From Sphingomonas changbaiensis NBRC 104936 (lineage in GTDB: Bacteria > Pseudomonadota > Alphaproteobacteria > Sphingomonadales > Sphingomonadaceae), in NCBI RefSeq assembly GCF_000974765.1, contig NZ_BBWU01000032.1, positions 1 to 50,124 on the forward strand: a DNA stretch of 50,124 nucleotides, read 5' to 3'. Under the pieces are notes generated by a model that saw only the letters and a list, made by a program, of their open reading frames with translations, made no database searches and was not told the origin of the DNA. Below, piece by piece: positions 26,108-35,262 of the stretch (its first letter is position 1; each line of letters opens with the position of its first letter). The translations under genes and the position numbers were made by a program.

Positions 26108-27463
26108 TCAGGAACGGTCGAACGGATTTTTCGGTGCCCGCAGCGTCAGCCGCACCGGCACCGCGCCGAAACCGAGATCACGACGGATGCCGTTGACCAG
26201 ATAGCGGCGATAGCTTTCCGGCAGCAGGTCGACACGGGTGCCGAAGAGGACAAAGCCGGGCGGCCGTGTCTTCGCCTGGGTGATGTAGCGCGGCTTGATC
26301 CGCTTGCCGCCGGGCGCGGGCGGCGGGTTCTTCTCGATCGCCGCCTCGAACCAGCGGTTGAGCTCGCCCGTCGGCACGCGCCGCGACCACGCCTCGCGCG
26401 TCTCGAACGCCACCTTCAGCAGCGTGTCGAGCCCCTTTCCCGTCGCCGCCGAGACGGTGAGGACCGGCAAGCCCTTGACCTGGCTCAGGCCTTCTTCGAG
26501 CGCCGCCTTGACGCCGTTGAACAACGCGCTCGGATTCTCGGCCACGTCCCATTTGTTGAGCGCGATGACGAGCGCGCGGCCTTCCTGCAGCACCGCGTCG
26601 GCGATGCGCAGGTCCTGCGCCTCGAGGCCGCGGGTGGCGTCGAGCAGCAGCACCACCACCTCGGCGAAATCGACCGCGCGGAGGCCGTCCGCGACCGAGA
26701 GCTTTTCCAGCTTATCGGTGACGTTCGCGCGCTTGCGCATGCCGGCGGTGTCGATCAGCCGGATCGGCCGCCCGTCCCATTCCATGTCGATCGCGATCGA
26801 ATCGCGGGTGATGCCGGCCTCGGGCCCGGTGATCATCCGCTCCTGGCCGAGGATGCGGTTGACGAGCGTCGACTTGCCGGCGTTCGGGCGGCCCACGATC
26901 GCGAGCTTCAGCGGGGCTGACGGATCCTCTTCGTCAAGCTCCTCCTCCGGCTCATTCTCGCGGTCCAGCCAGGGCAGCAGCGCCTCGAACAGGTCGGCCA
27001 GCCCTTCGCCATGCTCGGCCGAAATCTGGATGGGATCGCCAAAGCCCAATGCCAGCGCCTCCAGCGCTCCCTGCTCGCCCGCACGTCCTTCCGCCTTGTT
27101 GACCGCGACCACGACGGGCGTGTCCTCGGCGCGCAGCCAGCGGGCGATTTCTTCGTCGAGCGGCACCAGCCCCGCGCGGCCGTCGATCAGGAACAGCGCG
27201 ACATCGGCCTCGCGCACCGCCGCCTCGGTCTGCGCGCGCATCCGGCCGGGGAGCGACTGCGGGTCCTCATTCTCAAAGCCCGCGGTGTCGATGACGCGGA
27301 AATCGAGCCCGATCAGGTGCGCGTCGCCCTCACGCCGGTCGCGCGTGACGCCGGGCCGGTCGTCGACCAGCGCCAGTTTCTTGCCGACGAGCCGGTTGAA
27401 CAGCGTCGACTTGCCGACATTGGGACGGCCGACGATCGCGAGGGTGGGGAGAGGACGAGGCAT
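26108..27463 (-). CDS. der: Ribosome-associated GTPase Der (EngA)
   Basis: Essential double-Era-like GTPase needed for 50S assembly. The 451-residue protein has two G domains: GRPNVGKST at 12-20 and a second GRPNAGKST near 186, each followed by DTAG-type G3 and NKxx-type G4 motifs, and a C-terminal KH-like domain ending in a basic tail. An acidic linker (EPEEELDEEDPS) joins the G domains. The ATG at 27463 is chosen because upstream frame sequence runs into non-coding DNA. It is on the minus strand, next to the Hpt gene; regulation not visible. Confidence 0.96.
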   Translation of the reverse strand: MPRPLPTLAIVGRPNVGKSTLFNRLVGKKLALVDDRPGVTRDRREGDAHLIGLDFRVIDTAGFENEDPQSLPGRMRAQTEAAVREADVALFLIDGRAGLVPLDEEIARWLRAEDTPVVVAVNKAEGRAGEQGALEALALGFGDPIQISAEHGEGLADLFEALLPWLDRENEPEEELDEEDPSAPLKLAIVGRPNAGKSTLVNRILGQERMITGPEAGITRDSIAIDMEWDGRPIRLIDTAGMRKRANVTDKLEKLSVADGLRAVDFAEVVVLLLDATRGLEAQDLRIADAVLQEGRALVIALNKWDVAENPSALFNGVKAALEEGLSQVKGLPVLTVSAATGKGLDTLLKVAFETREAWSRRVPTGELNRWFEAAIEKNPPPAPGGKRIKPRYITQAKTRPPGFVLFGTRVDLLPESYRRYLVNGIRRDLGFGAVPVRLTLRAPKNPFDRS

Positions 27464-27916
27464 GGCGTGCGCCGTTAACGCGTGAGGGCGCGAAAGGGAA
27501 ATGCGGCGCTCGTTCGATAAGTCAGCGACGTCGTGCGCGCGACTGGGACAAACCGGTCGAAATGGACGACATTCACATGGATTCCCGAAAATTTCCGTCC
27601 ACTTTCGGTATGCGGCGGAAGGGCGACGGGCGCGCAATGCGCCGGCCGAGATCGCGGAATCCGCGCTCGCAGAAGATCGGTTGATGCAGTGCATGGCCCG
27701 GCGCGGAGTGTCGCACGGCGGCGGGGGTGTAGGACAGGGAATTGTCCCCCTCCCGGAGCAAGAGAGGAAACCACCTCTCCTATGGGGAGAGGTCGAGACG
27801 CGCGGCAGCGCGTCCGGGTGAGGGGATCGGACTTATCCGGATACGCACGAACCCCTCACCCCGCTCGCGCTCGGCGCGCGAGTCGCCCTCTCCCTCTGGG
27901 AGAGGGTTTGCGGCAC
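27464..27916. repeat. Gene-poor interval with a head-to-head pair of family B repeats
   Basis: The 453-bp gap upstream of der. Positions 27464-27745 show nothing recognisable beyond possible der promoter sequence. Positions 27772-27824 are a family B copy on the minus strand and 27852-27911 a copy on the plus strand; GGGTGAGGGG and CCCCTCACCC arms face each other. Hairpins: CCTCTCC/GGGAGAGG and GACGCGC/GCGCGTC in the first copy, CGCTCGCGC/GCGCGAG and CCCTCTCCC/GGGAGAGGG in the second. Open reading frames here are out-of-frame and low complexity. Confidence 0.75.
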
Positions 27917-28249
27917 CTACCGATCGCAATATTCCCAGCGGCCCGCCCTGCAGGCGGCGACCGCGTGGCGCCACTCGGCCATCTTGCGCTGATAGTCGGC
28001 GCGGGCATCTGCGTAGCGGGCGTCACGACCGGCCCGCGCATCGTGGAAGGCCTGCATCCGGCCGGCGTCCCGCTTCCGGACATAGGCGAGCTGATCCTGG
28101 TTCATCCGCCGGATGATCGCCCGATCCCGCGCCCGCGCCGCCGGGCTGCGCATCGAGGGGTCGTGCGGATCATCGGCGTGCGCCGCTGCCGGCAGGAGCG
28201 CCGCGCTCATCACGAGCGCGCAGGTGAGCGAACCGAGTGTCTTCAACAT
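27917..28249 (-). CDS. Small periplasmic charged protein of unknown function
   Basis: I do not recognise this 110-residue product. It starts with a signal peptide (SLTCALVMSAALLPAAAHA) and continues with an Arg/Asp/Ala-rich helical mature part (RARDRAIIRRMNQDQLAYVRKRDAG), ending with two cysteines (AACRAGRWEYC) that could form a disulfide. A strong ribosome binding site (GGAGGGG) precedes the ATG at 28249. Its 3' end abuts the family B repeat. The repetitive charged segment suggests a coiled coil. Confidence 0.7.
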   Translation of the reverse strand: MLKTLGSLTCALVMSAALLPAAAHADDPHDPSMRSPAARARDRAIIRRMNQDQLAYVRKRDAGRMQAFHDARAGRDARYADARADYQRKMAEWRHAVAACRAGRWEYCDR

Positions 28250-28590
28250 TTGCCCCTCCAGGCGCTGACAGTTGCCGGCAGGGTGCAGGGGAAGTGCTTA
28301 AGGATTCACGACTGTTTTGGCGGTAACGGCGGGGTAGGGATGTGTCGGCTTAACTCTTGCGATTAGCCGGCGGAGGTGGCCGGTGGGACAGAGGGATAGC
28401 TCAGGCTCCTTCAGGCGCTTGTGAACTCGAAGACCCGACCGTCAGGATCACCAATCATGTCCGGTTCTGGCCGATTGCACTCCAGCAGGCTTTGAGAGCG
28501 GCGGCGTCGAAAGCCGTCGATCCGCCCGGCGTCGAGACCGGTCGGTTTTGACATAACGCGGCCGTTGCTCGCTATCCAACACGCGTCCGT
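28250..28590. other. 341-bp interval, mostly without genes
   Basis: Between the small periplasmic protein and the hydrolase-like gene. Apart from the VOC-like remnant at 28411-28554, I see no gene, repeat or clear promoter. Short open frames on the plus strand have no recognisable features. Confidence 0.5.
28411..28554 (-). pseudogene. Remnant of a VOC-family gene, C-terminal end
   Basis: A 47-codon frame on the minus strand whose end reads MIGDPDGRVFEFTSA, matching the DPDG-x-VFEF ending of VOC (glyoxalase-fold) proteins. The upstream half is Arg-rich with no family resemblance and no other VOC domain parts are present nearby. Probably a decayed fragment; it might also be chance. It lies just downstream of the dienelactone-hydrolase-like gene. 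Confidence 0.4.
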
Positions 28591-29367
28591 TTACGTGGAC
28601 CGGTCAGAACTCCCACAATCCTCTCCGAAGAGGTCAAGAACTGCCCGCCAATATCGCTCTGTATGCTTCGGGTGATAGCCGACACCCGGCACGGTCGCTT
28701 GAACATGAGTGAACCCGTCGGTCGCCAATCCGTCTGCGTTTGCAGGGCGGGCCCAAAAGGCGTGCTTAGCACCACCATAAATGTTTACGCGCCAATCAAC
28801 CCCGGAGTCCTGTAACGCGTGACCAAACGCAAGAAGCTGATCGGGAGTGCAGATAGGGTCCTCGGAGCCAGTACAAAGAAGGACTGTGCTATTCACATCG
28901 TGCCAGTCATGAGAATTTGGTTCGGGCAAGCCAGGATGCACGACCGCGATGGCTTTGAAGGGTACGCCTGTTTTCGCAAGCTCAAGAACGATGCGGCCGC
29001 CAGCGCCATAGCCGAGAGTGAAGAGCTGGTCGGCGTCAACATCAGGTGTCGCGAGCAGAGCATCCAGCGCTATGCGACCAATGGCCCGCATCCGCTCAGC
29101 GTCGGCCAGCAATGGCATGGTTCGGGCCAACATTGCTTCAGGCCTACCGAAGAAGGTCTGTCCGCCATGAAAGTCCATCGCGAGCGCGACATAACCGTGC
29201 GCGGCGAGATCATCAGCACGGCCCCGCTGATAGTCGTCAAGACCAACGCCGTCGTGTCCAATGAGAACCGCGGGCCAAGGGCCTTCGCCGATTGGCCGTG
29301 CTAAATGGGCGGTCATCGTTAGACCATCGGCGTCGTAGAAAATGTCGGTCGCTGCAACTTCGTACAC
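28591..29367 (-). CDS. Dienelactone-hydrolase-family protein lacking the nucleophile
   Basis: A 258-residue alpha/beta-hydrolase of the DLH type: VLIGHDGVGLDDYQR, MDFHGG, and the would-be nucleophile elbow GYGAGG at 119-124, then TGSEDPIC (Asp170) and GGAKHAFW (His202). The elbow holds Gly121 where active family members have Cys (sometimes Ser); Gly versus Cys is one base (GGC/TGC). Asp170 and His202 are retained. It may be inactive, or bind rather than hydrolyse. It starts with GTG at 29367 behind a GAGGGG-like site. Base composition is lower in GC than the neighbours (29 of 60 in 28861-28920), hinting at acquisition. Confidence 0.8.
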   Translation of the reverse strand: MYEVAATDIFYDADGLTMTAHLARPIGEGPWPAVLIGHDGVGLDDYQRGRADDLAAHGYVALAMDFHGGQTFFGRPEAMLARTMPLLADAERMRAIGRIALDALLATPDVDADQLFTLGYGAGGRIVLELAKTGVPFKAIAVVHPGLPEPNSHDWHDVNSTVLLCTGSEDPICTPDQLLAFGHALQDSGVDWRVNIYGGAKHAFWARPANADGLATDGFTHVQATVPGVGYHPKHTERYWRAVLDLFGEDCGSSDRST

Positions 29368-29702
29368 GCCTTACCCCTCACTGTTCCTGAAGCGGCATAC
29401 CGGGAACCTTCGCGACCGACCAACGCATTACGCGCTCAGGTGCGTCCCAATCCAAGTTGTTCCGAGTCGATGGCTGCGCCTGTCTGAGACCGCGATTCAC
29501 TCAGATGAATGAATGTCGGTTGCCGGGGACGCCTGAGCTGTGCCTGAGCGGCAGCGCGTGCGGTCTCCGCCACCTCGAAGCTTTCAGGCAGCAAGCGCGC
29601 GAGGGACGGCGCGTTCGCGGGTGCCTTTCGGTTCAAAAGCTTCCAGTTGCTCGCGATCGCTCTTTCGCTACCCTGTGCCGCTTCGAGGATAAGGGGACGG
29701 AC
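29368..29702. other. 335-bp divergent intergenic region
   Basis: Lies between the divergent hydrolase-like and amidase genes. An open frame runs through it on the plus strand into the amidase, but it has no features and lacks a start with a ribosome binding site; I see no repeat or operator. It should hold both promoters. Confidence 0.5.
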
Positions 29703-30737
29703 GTGGCGACTACCTGGTGGTTCGGAGCGGCGCTGCTCGCTGCTGCGGGCGTTGCGGACGCAAAGCAATATGACCTGCCTGCCACGCCGGCAACCGTCGC
29801 CTGGGGCCATTACGATGCCTCCGCGGCCCCCGTCCTCACCGTCCGCTCGGGCGACACGGTGGTAGTGCACACATTGCTGACCAACAGCCCCAAGGGGCTG
29901 GAGGCGGCGGGACTGCCGGCAGATCAGGTGGAGCCCTCGTTGCGGGCCGTCTTCGACGGCGTACCCGCATCGGCGCGCGGGCCGGGCGGGCACATCCTCA
30001 CCGGTCCGATCGCGGTCGAGGGCGCTGAGCCCGGCGACACGCTGGAAATCCGAATCCTGAAGATCGATCTCGCGATTCCGTACGCCTATAACGCGTTCGG
30101 CCCGACCACTGGCTTTCTGACCGATGACTTCCCCTATCGCCGCATCAAGATCGTGCCGCTTGATCGGCGGCGGATGACGGGCGCGCTCGCGCCGGGCGTG
30201 GAGGTTCCGCTCCACCCCTTCTTCGGCTCGATCGGTGTCGCGCCGCCGGCCGCGTTCGGGCGCTACGATTCGACTGCGCCCGCGATCCACGGCGGCAACA
30301 TGGACAATCGAATGCTGGTCGCGGGCACGACGCTGTTTTTACCCGTCCACGCGCCGGGCGCGCTGCTGGAAGTGGGCGACGGACACGCAGCGCAGGGCAA
30401 TGGCGAGGTGGATATCACCGCGCTGGAAACCTCGCTCACCGGGACGCTTCAGCTCGTGCTGCACAAAAAGGGCGAAGGCGCGGCGGTCGAGGCGACCTAT
30501 CCGCGCGCGGAGACGCCCGACAGCTATGTGGCCATGGGCTTTGACGAGGATCTGTCCAACGCCGCCCGCAAGGCTGTGAGGAACATGATCAACTTTCTCG
30601 TTGCCGCGAAAGGCATGACTCGCGACGACGCCTATATGCTGGTGAGCACTGCGGGCGATGTCGACGTGACGGAGTTGGTGGACCGGAGCAAGGGCGTGCA
30701 CGTGGTGCTGCCCAAGCGGGTGTTCACTGCCCACTGA
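29703..30737 (+). CDS. Acetamidase/formamidase-family protein, probably exported
   Basis: A 344-residue member of the acetamidase/formamidase (FmdA_AmdA) family, which hydrolyses short amides. The family features are the early VLTVRSGDTVVVHTLL segment, GPGGHILTGPIAVEGAEPGDTL, and the IHGGNMDNR and VHAPGALLEVGDGHAAQG segments. A GTG at 29703 behind AAGGGGAC gives an N-terminal leader (WWFGAALLAAAGVADAKQ) that looks like a signal peptide, so the enzyme may be periplasmic; this differs from most cytoplasmic amidases. Its natural substrate is unknown. Confidence 0.86.
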   Translation: MATTWWFGAALLAAAGVADAKQYDLPATPATVAWGHYDASAAPVLTVRSGDTVVVHTLLTNSPKGLEAAGLPADQVEPSLRAVFDGVPASARGPGGHILTGPIAVEGAEPGDTLEIRILKIDLAIPYAYNAFGPTTGFLTDDFPYRRIKIVPLDRRRMTGALAPGVEVPLHPFFGSIGVAPPAAFGRYDSTAPAIHGGNMDNRMLVAGTTLFLPVHAPGALLEVGDGHAAQGNGEVDITALETSLTGTLQLVLHKKGEGAAVEATYPRAETPDSYVAMGFDEDLSNAARKAVRNMINFLVAAKGMTRDDAYMLVSTAGDVDVTELVDRSKGVHVVLPKRVFTAH

Positions 30738-30864
30738 CCGGACGTGCGGTGACGCGTCGCAGCGCGCGGCCGCACGCTCATAGGATCAGGTTACAATATG
30801 GGCCCGTCCCGGAGCGCTCCGGCAAGGTTCGAGCGCCGCCCGATGATGGGCGCTTCCCGGACGG

Positions 30865-32175
30865 CTACGGCCGGCCTCTCACCTCGGCGGGCGCGGCGGC
30901 TGCCACGAAATTCCTGGAGAGCGCGTGATAGACGCCGTCCTTGCAGATCAGGCGCGACGCTGCCTGGCCGATGAAGGCGGCGGCCATCAGCGGAACGACC
31001 ATTGCGTGGTCATTCGTCATCTCTGTCACGATGACGAAGGCGGTGATGGGCGCCTGGACCACCCCGGCAAAATAGGAGACCATGCCGAGCAGCACGAGCG
31101 CGTCGAGCGGCGTTCCCGGAAAGATGCCTGAGAGGTTGAAGCCGATGCCGGCGCCGACGGCGAGCGACGGGGAGAAGATGCCGCCTGGGATGCCGCTGAT
31201 CGCAGCGAGCGCGGTCGCCACGAGCTTGAGCAGTCCGAATGACTGCGGAAGCGGCATGCCTTTGTCCAGGAGGGGTTTCACCTGGGCATAGCCGGTGCCG
31301 TAGATCGTATCGCTCGAGGCCAGGCCGCAGAGCGCGATTCCCAGGCCGCACGCGGCGGCGAACAGGATCGGATGGCGCTTGATGGCTCGCCCGGTGGCGC
31401 CCGGCAGGCCGCGGCCGAACTCGACCAGGATGCGGCTGAACACGCCCCCCAGAAGGCCACCGGCCACCCCGCAGACGGGAACCGCGAGCCAGTCGGCCAG
31501 CCCAAGCTTCACCGACGTGGTTCCGAAATAGGTATAGTCACCGAGCAGCGCGAGCGAGGTGAGGCCGGCGGCGATGATGGCGCCGATCAGCAGCATGCTG
31601 GTCTTTGCCTCGAAAGCGCGGCTCATCTCTTCGATGCCGAACACGATGCCCGCGAGCGGCGTGTTGAAGGCGGCTGCCACACCGGCCGAGGCACCCGCCA
31701 GAATGAGACCCGCCTGCCGGCGCGGCGACAGACGGCCGATCGCGAACATGATCGAGGCGCCGACCTGCACGGTCGGTCCCTCGCGTCCGATGGACGCGCC
31801 GCACAGCAATCCGAACAGGGTCAGGAGGATTTTGCCGATCGCGATGCGGATGGAAACCAGAGTGCCGCGCGCGCCCTGATCGGTCAGGTGCCGGGCGGCG
31901 ATCGCCTGCGGAATGCCGCTGCCTTGCGAATTGGGAAAGACCCGCCGCGTGAGCCAGGCGGCAAGACCGAGACCGAGCGGTGTCAGCACCAGCGGGAGAT
32001 AATGCCAGCGGCCGATCAGGTGTCGAAACGCCGCCTGGGCCGAGTCCGCCAGCAGCGCCAGCGCCACGGCCGACGCGCCCACGACGACGCCCCCCAGAAG
32101 GAAGATAAGCTGCCGCTGCGTTCGGGCCGAATGCAGGCGAAGGCGTCTGGAGGAGAGCAAGGGCAATCTGGCCAT
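30865..32175 (-). CDS. CLC-family chloride channel or H+/Cl- antiporter
   Basis: Inner-membrane anion transporter of 436 residues. Conserved motifs: GSGIPQ (85-90, selectivity serine), GREGP (130-134, gating Glu132), and GIPGGIFSPSLAVGAGIG, with many hydrophobic helices. An EEM segment in the place of the E. coli internal glutamate supports an exchanger rather than a channel, by analogy. There is no C-terminal CBS pair. Length is typical of bacterial CLC without CBS. It converges with the amidase gene and sits downstream of the groEL terminator region. Confidence 0.93.
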   Translation of the reverse strand: MARLPLLSSRRLRLHSARTQRQLIFLLGGVVVGASAVALALLADSAQAAFRHLIGRWHYLPLVLTPLGLGLAAWLTRRVFPNSQGSGIPQAIAARHLTDQGARGTLVSIRIAIGKILLTLFGLLCGASIGREGPTVQVGASIMFAIGRLSPRRQAGLILAGASAGVAAAFNTPLAGIVFGIEEMSRAFEAKTSMLLIGAIIAAGLTSLALLGDYTYFGTTSVKLGLADWLAVPVCGVAGGLLGGVFSRILVEFGRGLPGATGRAIKRHPILFAAACGLGIALCGLASSDTIYGTGYAQVKPLLDKGMPLPQSFGLLKLVATALAAISGIPGGIFSPSLAVGAGIGFNLSGIFPGTPLDALVLLGMVSYFAGVVQAPITAFVIVTEMTNDHAMVVPLMAAAFIGQAASRLICKDGVYHALSRNFVAAAAPAEVRGRP

Positions 32176-32302
32176 CAGGGTGGACCGGGAGGAGAATGAG
32201 GCGGCCGTTTAGCCGCTAGCTTCCGGGTTGTCAGGCCGACTGTCCGCGTCACGACAATATCGAGGCTCGGTTTTCGCGCTCCTTCGTACGGCGCCCAATG
32301 CC

Positions 32303-32360
32303 CTCACCCCGCTCGCGCCCACAGGCGCGAGTCGCGCTCTCCCGCTTGCGGGAGAGGGGC
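32303..32360 (+). repeat. Family B palindromic repeat, single copy
   Basis: Reads CCCTCACCCCGCTCGCGCC ... GGCGCGAGTCG, then a CTCTCCC/GGGAGAG hairpin. The layout is that of the plus-strand copy at 27852-27911 with different hairpin arms and loops. It ends next to the terminator below groEL. Confidence 0.75.
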
Positions 32361-32368
32361 ATAAGAAA

Positions 32369-32403
32369 GGGCCGGAGAGCGTGGTGCTCTCCGGCCCTTT
32401 TTT
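32369..32403. terminator. Rho-independent terminator downstream of groEL
   Basis: GGGCCGGAGAGC pairs perfectly with GCTCTCCGGCCC (12-bp stem, 5-base loop). A T6 run follows on the plus strand and TTTCTT on the minus strand, so it could work in both directions; on the minus strand it would end groES-groEL transcription. Confidence 0.8.
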
Positions 32404-32409
32404 GCTTCG

Positions 32410-32519
32410 GTCTGGACCGGCGACGGCGAAGCCGCCGCCTCGTCGGTCGCCCCGCAGGGGCGCCGGCCGGACCGGTTCGAGTCCCGCGCTAGCTTCACGC
32501 TAGCGCGGGCCGAACTCGG
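32410..32519. repeat. Family C structured repeat after groEL
   Basis: A string of hairpins: CGGC-gaa-GCCG near 32424, GCCCC/GGGGC near 32450, then the perfect 11-bp stem CCCGCGCTAGC/GCTAGCGCGGG (32483-32509). It shares TCGTCGGTCGC and GCCGGCCGG with the second copy at 41652-41748, which also directly follows a gene end. It reaches to the base before the groEL stop codon. Confidence 0.75.
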
Positions 32520-34178
<1,659 letters not shown>

Positions 34179-34198
34179 TTAAAGTTGAATGAGAGGGT

Positions 34199-34486
34199 TC
34201 AGCCGACGATCCCGAGGATGTCGCTTTCCTTCATGATGATCAGGTCTTCGCCGTTGACCTTGACCTCGGTGCCCGACCATTTGCCGAACAGGATGCGGTC
34301 GCCGGCCTTGACGTCGAGCGGAGTCACCTTGCCGTCTTCCGACTTGGCGCCGGCGCCGGCGGCGACGACTTCGCCTTCCTGCGGCTTTTCCTTGGCGGTG
34401 TCGGGGATGATGATCCCGCCGGCCGTCTTTTCCTCGGCCTCGACGCGACGAACGAGCACGCGGTCGTGCAGCGGACGAAAGTTCAT
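34199..34486 (-). CDS. groS: Co-chaperonin GroES (Cpn10)
   Basis: Heptameric lid of GroEL. The 95-residue protein begins [25 protein letters not shown] with the mobile loop [13 protein letters not shown] and ends DIL-type strand; normal length. First gene of the groESL operon, with promoter and CIRCE directly upstream. Confidence 0.97.
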   Translation of the reverse strand: MNFRPLHDRVLVRRVEAEEKTAGGIIIPDTAKEKPQEGEVVAAGAGAKSEDGKVTPLDVKAGDRILFGKWSGTEVKVNGEDLIIMKESDILGIVG

Positions 34487-34513
34487 GAGTTGAAACCCTC
34501 CGATTGATGACTG

Positions 34514-34540
34514 TTGGCACTCAGCTCAAGCGAGTGCCAG
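34514..34540. promoter_or_regulatory. CIRCE element (HrcA operator)
   Basis: TTGGCACTC-N9-GAGTGCCAG, matching the CIRCE consensus TTAGCACTC-N9-GAGTGCTAA in all but one position per arm. It lies between the promoter and groES, so HrcA would repress groESL in the absence of heat stress. The hrcA gene is not in the window. Confidence 0.9.
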
Positions 34541-34547
34541 CGGGGCG

Positions 34548-34576
34548 CATATGTGCCCGCGTTCATGGCTCGTCAA
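34548..34576 (-). promoter_or_regulatory. Predicted groES promoter
   Basis: On the minus strand, TTGACG (rc at 34571-34576) and CATATG (34548-34553) are spaced by 17 bp, just upstream of the CIRCE element. The -35 box fits both vegetative and heat-shock sigma factors, so sigma-32 use cannot be excluded. Start site inferred to lie within or near CIRCE. Confidence 0.6.
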
Positions 34577-34601
34577 GGCGAGCCCGCAACGAAAAAACGC
34601 A

Positions 34602-35231
34602 TCAGATCAGCTTCAGTTCGCGCGCGCGGACGACCGCCTCGGTGCGGTTTGCGGCACCCAGTGCAGCAAATGCGGCGGCGGCATGCGTCTTGACCGTCGA
34701 GGGCGACAGATCGAGCGCCCGCGCGATCGTCTTGTTCGATTCGCCGGCTGCCATCCGCTCCAGGATTTCGGCCTGGCGCCCGGTCAGCCGCGTCGCGGGC
34801 ATCGGCGAAGCGACCGACCCCGAACGGCGGCCGATCAGGTCGAGGATGCGCGCCGGCAGATAGCGCTCGCCCGCCAGCACGACGCGGATCGCCGCCTCGA
34901 TCGCCTCGGCCCGCGCGGTCTTCGGCACGAAGCCGGCGATGCCCAAGTCGAACAGGTCGAGCAGCAACGCGCCGTCTTCATTCCCGGTCACGACCAGGAT
35001 CGGCGTGCCGGGCGCGGCCGAGCGCAGGCGGGCGATGCCGTCGAGCGGCGCCGCGCCCGGCATCGCGAGATCGCTGAGGATCAGGTCGGGCGCGCGCGCG
35101 GCGGCGGCGGACCAGGCGGAGGGAAAGTCGGCCGCCAGCGTCACGGCCGCCCCCGGCCAGCCGAGCCCGACCGCGCCGGCCAGCGCATCCCGCATCAGGG
35201 CATGATCGTCGCAGATCAGGCAGCTTTGCAC
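34602..35231 (-). CDS. NarL/LuxR-type response regulator
   Basis: A 209-residue two-component regulator. The receiver has Asp8-Asp9 (CDDH), phospho-acceptor Asp54 (LILSDLAMPG) and a GFVPKTA lysine; the C-terminal HTH has LTGRQAEILERMAAGESNK and IARALDLSPSTVKTH. The start is set at GTG 35231 because it places the receiver directly at the N-terminus behind a GGGAAGGG-like site; an ATG at 35282 lies inside the kinase gene. It is downstream of and paired with the kinase. The target genes are unknown. Confidence 0.9.
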   Translation of the reverse strand: MQSCLICDDHALMRDALAGAVGLGWPGAAVTLAADFPSAWSAAAARAPDLILSDLAMPGAAPLDGIARLRSAAPGTPILVVTGNEDGALLLDLFDLGIAGFVPKTARAEAIEAAIRVVLAGERYLPARILDLIGRRSGSVASPMPATRLTGRQAEILERMAAGESNKTIARALDLSPSTVKTHAAAAFAALGAANRTEAVVRARELKLI

Positions 35232-35262
35232 GCGCCCTTCCCCCGTCGGCGGGAGATTCCTC

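Larger units (their letters stand above)
32176..32519. other. 344-bp interval of repeats and terminator below groEL
   Basis: Holds a family B half copy (32303-32360), a strong hairpin terminator (32369-32403) and a family C repeat (32410-32519). No coding region is supported. Confidence 0.7.

Noticed and set aside
27533..28366. A 277-codon plus-strand frame
   Set aside because: Runs through repeats and antisense to the small periplasmic gene; no features.
32471..32493. tRNA-like GGTTCGAGTCC sequence
   Set aside because: Resembles a T-loop but no acceptor or anticodon stem can be formed; it is part of the family C repeat.
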